8,672 nucleotides of DNA from an uncultured Faecalibacterium sp. (GTDB lineage Bacteria > Bacillota > Clostridia > Oscillospirales > Ruminococcaceae): positions 1 through 8,672 of the forward strand of contig CAKTFD010000095.1 of the NCBI GenBank assembly GCA_934553285.1, written 5' to 3'. A program made the position numbers and the translations under genes. The notes below the pieces were generated by a model. The model made no database searches. It saw only the letters and a list, made by a program, of their open reading frames with translations, and was not told where the DNA came from. Below, in pieces: positions 6,119 through 8,672 of this stretch. Every line of letters begins with the position of its first letter. Position 1 is the stretch's first letter.

Positions 6119-6267
6119 GGGGCTACCTCCTCTGGGTTCGATTACGGTGCGGAGCGTGTTCTCCGTCCCGGAGGATGCAGCAGGTCGGGAAACAAAAAAT
6201 GCGCCGCTCTGCTGCCGGAACGCCGCAAAGCCAGCATTTCCGCGCATACAAAGCCGCGCCTTTCCCT

Positions 6268-6301
6268 GCCCGGGGGCTTTCTGCTCAGAAAGCGGCCGGG
6301 C
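6268..6301 (-). other. Leader hairpin between attenuator and mgtE
   Basis: GCCCGG (6268-6273) pairs with CCGGGC (6296-6301), and GCTTTCT (6276-6282) with AGAAAGC (6287-6293). Two unpaired G on each arm (plus strand) and a 4-base loop complete it. It starts just after the T-run of the attenuator and overlaps the stop of the possible upstream ORF. There is no T-run after it. The remaining leader (6119-6267) holds a T6 run (6199-6194), possibly a second weak terminator, and CCTCC that could pair with the mgtE GGAGG. Confidence 0.6.
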
Positions 6302-6380
6302 CTAAAAAGGCGAACGCAGTTATTTTTGTTGTCCGATCTACCGCATCGGTGGATCCACTTCGACTATGATCCGGGTCCAT
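6285..6380 (-). CDS. Possible 31-codon leader peptide upstream of mgtE
   Basis: An ATG at 6380-6378 follows GGAGGTG (6398-6392) at an 11-13 nt spacing, which is somewhat long. The peptide begins MDPDHSRSGSTDAVD and ends GPAAF at a TGA (6287-6285). The early Asp-Pro-Asp recalls the E. coli/Salmonella MgtL leader peptide (MEPDP...). There, acidic and proline residues destabilise translating ribosomes at low Mg2+ and so control mgtA. Here the ribosome site overlaps the 5' arm of the terminator stem (6395-6385), and codons 21-24 form its 3' arm. The same frame is open further upstream to 6569, so openness alone is not evidence. Translation is unproven; the alternative is a purely RNA-based switch. 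Confidence 0.4.
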   Translation of the reverse strand: MDPDHSRSGSTDAVDRTTKITAFAFLGPAAF

Positions 6381-6395
6381 TTTTCTGCGTTCACC
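6304..6395 (-). terminator. Attenuator / riboswitch-like element in the mgtE leader
   Basis: GGTGAACGCAG (6395-6385) pairs with CTGCGTTCGCC (6319-6309) over 11 bp, with one G-U pair. It is followed at once by TTTTT (6308-6304) on the minus strand. The 65-nt interior folds into two side-by-side hairpins: GGATC with GATCC (6372-6368 with 6355-6351) and CCGAT with ATCGG (6349-6345 with 6337-6333). Together with the closing stem they make a three-way junction. The element sits about 60 nt after the predicted start of transcription and 190 nt before mgtE. I do not see the conserved blocks of the M-box (ykoK) Mg2+ riboswitch. Confidence 0.6.
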
Positions 6396-6415
6396 TCCCG
6401 TTTTCCGTAAACTCT

Positions 6416-6453
6416 GTGGCCGGGCCTGCCGCGCGGGCAGGCAGCGCGGCCAC
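6416..6453 (-). other. GC-rich hairpin at the 5' end of the mgtE leader
   Basis: GTGGCC (6453-6448) pairs with GGCCAC (6421-6416), and inside it GCCTGCC (6442-6436) pairs with GGCAGGC (6430-6424) around a 5-base loop. It begins about 5 nt from the predicted transcription start. Such a 5' hairpin commonly protects an RNA from decay; no T-run follows, so it is not a terminator. Confidence 0.65.
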
Positions 6454-6464
6454 CTTCTTTTTTT

Positions 6465-6493
6465 ATTATAGCGCCGCAAAAAAATGGGGTCAA
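6465..6493 (-). promoter_or_regulatory. Near-consensus housekeeping promoter of mgtE
   Basis: On the minus strand TTGACC (5/6) is followed after 17 bases by TATAAT (6/6). The predicted start is near 6458, giving a leader of about 340 nt. Such a strong promoter before a transporter gene suggests that control acts after initiation, in the leader. Confidence 0.88.
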
Positions 6494-6535
6494 CCCTAAA
6501 CCATACTTTTGCAAGAATTTTTATGGTGCGCTGTA

Positions 6536-6653
6536 CAGACAAAACACCCTTCCCGGTGTTGCGGCGCACCGGAAAGGGTGTTTTGTTTGGATATTGCCTT
6601 GGTGTGAGGAGGAATCATGTTACTTGGGAATCGGTTGCGGCCCCGCTTCCCAT
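6536..6653 (-). ncRNA. Candidate trans-acting small RNA, copy 2
   Basis: A transcript of about 118 nt is predicted on the minus strand from near 6653 to the terminator. Its 5' hairpin pairs GGGAA (6651-6647) with TTCCC (6630-6626) and CGG with CCG around the loop GGCCGCAA. The linker carries the same CATGATTCCTCCTCACACC core as copy 1, within a 22-base identical block (6620-6599). The block GGGGCCGCAACC (6644-6633) is also identical. Compared with copy 1, a G-C pair in the stem has become A-T and a T-A pair has become C-G, which supports a selected fold. It ends before the mgtE promoter and so is a separate unit. The spacing between the conserved blocks differs by 2 nt from copy 1. Confidence 0.7.
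6540..6585. terminator. Intrinsic terminator of small RNA copy 2 (probably bidirectional)
   Basis: A 19-bp stem (6540-6558 with 6567-6585, one G-U pair) encloses an 8-base loop that reads CGCCGCAA on the minus strand. Each strand ends the stem with GTGTTTTG, so the T residues lie inside the stem. Copy 1 has CCGGTG and CCGCAA at the same places. Confidence 0.8.
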
Positions 6654-6659
6654 GGCAAA

Positions 6660-6688
6660 AGTATATCAGTTTTCACAACCGATTTCAT
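6660..6688 (-). promoter_or_regulatory. Promoter of small RNA copy 2
   Basis: ATGAAA (-35, 4/6) and TATACT (-10, 5/6) stand 17 bases apart on the minus strand. The -10 is identical to that of copy 1 and the -35 begins with the same ATGA. Confidence 0.65.
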
Positions 6689-6848
6689 GAAGAAGCTATG
6701 AAGAAACTGTAAAAAGGAAACGGTAACTTTTGGAAAATTCTGTGATAGAAAATCCGCCTGTCTTATGCGTTTTATCTCACACTCCCGCAGTCGGCTCCTT
6801 TTTATCGCAAGGCAAGAAGTCGGTGTAACATTTGCTATAAAGCAGCGC
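6689..6848. other. Intergenic stretch with no recognisable element
   Basis: Between the small RNA promoter and the terminator at 6849-6886 I see no ORF with a ribosome site, no clear hairpin and no repeat. The minus-strand frame across 6620-6868 starts inside that terminator hairpin and runs through the small RNA, so it is not a credible gene. Confidence 0.5.
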
Positions 6849-6886
6849 AAAAAATACGCCCCGGTCACCGGAAGGTGAGCGGGGCG
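6849..6886 (-). terminator. Strong intrinsic terminator downstream of the pyruvate:ferredoxin oxidoreductase gene
   Basis: A 13-position stem (6886-6874 with 6869-6857, one mismatch) with a 4-base loop is followed on the minus strand by TA and six T (6854-6849). It is about 370 nt from the stop codon at 7255, with no better candidate in between, so the mRNA probably has a long 3' region. Alternatively it ends a separate small RNA. Confidence 0.88.
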
Positions 6887-6887
6887 C

Positions 6888-7178
6888 TAAAACGAAGTTT
6901 CCGTTTTATCTGGGGCAAGATGCCTGCTGTGCAGGTCTTATGCCGCAGGCGGAGCAAGGTATCTGCAGGCAGACCTTATGCTCCTGACACACGCGGGGTG
7001 TGCACACAAGGGCCCTCACGGGCGCTCTGGTATCTCAAGCCCCTGCAAGGGCAGGGGGAATGAAATCAGGTTTTGACCGTTCTGTCAGGTCCAGACACGG
7101 ACGTTCAGCCGGGCTTGGCGCAGCAGAAGCAGGATCCGCAGGTTCGCACCGCTGCATTGCGCAGTAACCGCCGGTGCG
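6888..7178 (-). other. Structured non-coding region downstream of pyruvate:ferredoxin oxidoreductase
   Basis: This stretch has no credible gene but carries a series of stem-loops: TAAAACG/CGTTTTA (6888-6908), two similar hairpins (6914-6984), CCCCTGC/GCAGGGG (7040-7057), and CGCACCG/CGGTGCG with an inner CTGC/GCAG (7145-7178). It is either the 3' untranslated region of the oxidoreductase mRNA or one or more small RNAs. A weak minus-strand promoter, CTGACA (7088-7083), 17 bases, TTTCAT (7065-7060), would start transcription near 7053. The -10 is poor and the start would fall inside the 7040-7057 hairpin. I found nothing beyond this in 7179-7254. Confidence 0.45.
6914..6984 (-). repeat. Two tandem hairpins of the same design
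   Basis: On the minus strand both hairpins begin with GCA, a UA bulge, AAG, two variable bases and CUGC, then turn back through GCAG. Hairpin A is 6984-6951, with outer stem GGAGCA/TGCTCC and then AGGT/ACCT. Hairpin B is 6944-6914, with outer stem GGCA/TGCC and then AGA/TCT. The 5' UA bulge sits at the same place in both, and the outer stems differ while still pairing. They are separated by 6 bases. Confidence 0.6.
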
Positions 7179-7254
7179 GGGCTGCCGCTCTCCACACAGG
7201 GAAGAGCAGGGGCCGCTGGTTCATCTGTTTTTTCTGCTGCCGCGTAAGGATGGC

Positions 7255-8672
7255 TTACTTGTACAGGTCTACCAGACGGGTCAGGTGCTCGTAACGATCG
7301 TTTGCAACTTCCTGGTTGCGAGCGAACAGTTCCTTAGCACGCTCGGGGAAGGCACGAGTCAGGCGGCTGTAACGGGTCTCGTTTGCCAGCAGAGCCTGGT
7401 ACTTCTCGTTGTCCACAGCCTTGGAGGTCAGGGTGAAGGGGTTCTTGCCCTGAGCCTTGTTGGCGGGGTTGAAGGTGAACAGGTTCCAGTAACCAGCCTC
7501 AACTGCCTTCTTCATCTCGTTCTGGCAGTTGGTCATGCCGCCCTTGACACCGTGCAGCTCGCAGGGAGCATAGCCGATGATCAGAGACGGGCCGGGATAT
7601 GCCTCGGCCTCTGCAATTGCCTTGACAGCCTGTGCCGGGTTTGCACCCAGGGCGATCTGAGCAACGTAGATGTAACCGTAGGTCATTGCGATCTCGGACA
7701 GGCTCTTCTTGCTGATCTCCTTACCAGCAGCAGCGAACTGGCAGACCTCACCAATGTTGGAAGCCTTGGATGCCTGTCCACCGGTGTTGGAGTACATCTC
7801 AGTATCGAAGACCATGACGTTGACATCCTCGCCGGAAGCCAGAACGTGATCCAGGCCGCCGAAGCCGATGTCGTATGCCCAGCCGTCGCCGCCGAAGATC
7901 CAGACGGACTTCTTAGCGATGTACTGCTTGCTCTTGAGGATCTCTGCAGACTTCTCGCAGCCAGCAGCAGCAGCCTTCTCCAGCTCAGCGATCAGGGCCT
8001 TTGCAGGCTCGTCGTTGGCCTTGGTGTTGTTCTTGGTTGCGATGAACTGCTCGTAAGCAGCCTTCAGCTCAGCAGAAGCCTTGTCGGAACCAGCAACCTC
8101 TGCGATCTCCTTGATCAGGTTCTCGCGGACGGTCTTCTGGCCGATGTACAGGCCCAGACCATGCTCTGCGTTATCCTCGAACAGGGAGTTGCACCATGCA
8201 GGACCATGGCCGCTGTCCTTGTTGACGGTGTACGGAGAGATGGAAGCGGTGCCGCCCCAGATGGAGGAGCAGCCGGTAGCGTTGGAGATGTACATCTTCT
8301 CGCCGAACAGCTGGGTGATCAGGCGAGCGTAAGAGGTCTCGGCACAGCCTGCGCAGGAGCCGGAGAACTCCAGCAGCGGCTGGTTGAACTGAGAACCGAT
8401 GACGGTGTCATCAGCCATCTTGGTAGCCTTCTTGGAGATGTTGGCCACGCAGTAGTCAAAGACTGCCTGCTGGTCGGCCTGGCTCTCCTGAGGAACCATG
8501 CTGATAGCCTTGGTGGGGCAGACGGTGACGCACTCGCCGCAGCCCATGCAGTCCAGCGGAGAAACAGCCATAACAAACTTGTACTCGGGAGTCATCTTGT
8601 TATCGCGGCTCTTGGTCTGGGCAGGAGCAGCTGCCAGCTCGTCAGCGGTCAGCAGGAAGGGACGGATGGTTG
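7255..8672 (-). CDS. nifJ: Pyruvate:ferredoxin (flavodoxin) oxidoreductase, C-terminal part (cut by window edge)
   Basis: The C-terminal 471 codons of the large single-chain enzyme are present. It oxidises pyruvate and CoA to acetyl-CoA and CO2 and reduces ferredoxin in the cytoplasm of anaerobes. The frame is open through the right edge, so the true start is outside. Counting from an internal Met at 8595, the second [4Fe-4S] site is CMGCGECVTVCP (Cys16, 19, 22, 26). Further on are C-A-G-C (81-84), whose cysteines bind the cluster near thiamine diphosphate, NATGCSSIWGG (105-115), and the thiamine-diphosphate signature GDGWAYDIGFGG (236-247) with YSNTGGQ (268-274). The domains seen are the ferredoxin-like insert and the thiamine-binding domain VI. 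Codon use is strongly biased to C/G-ending synonyms, as in highly expressed genes. No terminator lies directly after the stop; the first strong one is at 6849-6886. Confidence 0.96.
   Translation of the reverse strand, partial: TIRPFLLTADELAAAPAQTKSRDNKMTPEYKFVMAVSPLDCMGCGECVTVCPTKAISMVPQESQADQQAVFDYCVANISKKATKMADDTVIGSQFNQPLLEFSGSCAGCAETSYARLITQLFGEKMYISNATGCSSIWGGTASISPYTVNKDSGHGPAWCNSLFEDNAEHGLGLYIGQKTVRENLIKEIAEVAGSDKASAELKAAYEQFIATKNNTKANDEPAKALIAELEKAAAAGCEKSAEILKSKQYIAKKSVWIFGGDGWAYDIGFGGLDHVLASGEDVNVMVFDTEMYSNTGGQASKASNIGEVCQFAAAGKEISKKSLSEIAMTYGYIYVAQIALGANPAQAVKAIAEAEAYPGPSLIIGYAPCELHGVKGGMTNCQNEMKKAVEAGYWNLFTFNPANKAQGKNPFTLTSKAVDNEKYQALLANETRYSRLTRAFPERAKELFARNQEVANDRYEHLTRLVDLYK

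Noticed and set aside
6119..6247. N-terminal extension of MgtE to an ATG at 6247.
   Set aside because: The ATG at 6118 is preceded by a strong GAGGAGG, and the extra 43 residues resemble translated leader, not MgtE.
6304..6458. M-box (ykoK) Mg2+ riboswitch in the mgtE leader.
   Set aside because: This was the expected element before mgtE, but its conserved sequence blocks could not be found. Only a terminator-like three-way junction is visible.
5015..6499. 494-codon plus-strand frame opposite mgtE.
   Set aside because: It is a shadow of the mgtE coding strand caused by G+C-rich codons. Its translation is low-complexity Gly/His/Leu/Gln, and MgtE on the other strand is unmistakable.
2121..6653. 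The two inverted small RNA copies as ends of a mobile or invertible element of about 4.4 kb.
   Set aside because: Similarity is limited to functional RNA blocks with divergence between them, the interior is housekeeping genes, and no recombinase or target duplication is seen.
6617..6712. A short ORF starting right after GGAGGAATC on the strand opposite small RNA copy 2, with a matching ATG at copy 1 (2158-2156, minus).
   Set aside because: The Shine-Dalgarno-plus-ATG look is striking, but the distance from the ATG to the next conserved block is 13 nt in one copy and 11 nt in the other. The reading frame and peptide are therefore not kept, whereas RNA pairing on the other strand is. The promoters and terminators also face the other way.

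Overview
The window looks like a chromosomal segment of a moderately G+C-rich anaerobic Firmicute of class Clostridia. Pyruvate:ferredoxin oxidoreductase, the gene content and consensus-like housekeeping promoters point that way. A Faecalibacterium-like Oscillospiraceae member is my best guess, but this is inference, not a database match. There is no phage, plasmid, insertion sequence, tRNA or rRNA signature.

Layout from left to right. Two tandem serine D-Ala-D-Ala carboxypeptidase genes lie on the minus strand; the first is cut by the window edge. Diverging from them is a gamma-carbonic-anhydrase-like gene (+). It is followed by a small transcription unit (about 2086-2244, +) with its own promoter and terminator. 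Converging on that unit is a minus-strand pair: a rhomboid-like membrane protein, then the DNA polymerase III delta' subunit (holB). Upstream of this pair is a non-coding stretch of about 500 bases holding nine copies of TTTTCCAC in either orientation. Next come a strong terminator, the Mg2+ channel gene mgtE (-) and its leader of about 340 nt. Upstream of the leader is a second copy of the small transcription unit (about 6688-6536, -). Beyond an unremarkable gap is a long structured 3' region ending in a strong terminator, and then the C-terminal part of pyruvate:ferredoxin oxidoreductase (-), cut by the right edge.

The protein genes are mostly housekeeping: cell-wall trimming, clamp loading, Mg2+ uptake and pyruvate oxidation. 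The non-coding parts are the main interest. (1) The small units at 2086-2244 and 6536-6688 are paralogous. They share promoter layout, a 5' hairpin with compensatory base changes around an identical loop, a 22-nt identical linker containing CCTCCTC, and a terminator hairpin. They look like a family of trans-acting small RNAs aimed at ribosome binding sites. (2) The mgtE leader starts at a near-consensus promoter. It contains a possible 31-codon upstream ORF beginning MDPD, and an 11-bp stem closing a three-way junction followed directly by T5. This suggests Mg2+-responsive attenuation. (3) The TTTTCCAC cluster resembles degenerate DnaA boxes around an AT-rich stretch. (4) Two similar hairpins in tandem lie downstream of the oxidoreductase gene.
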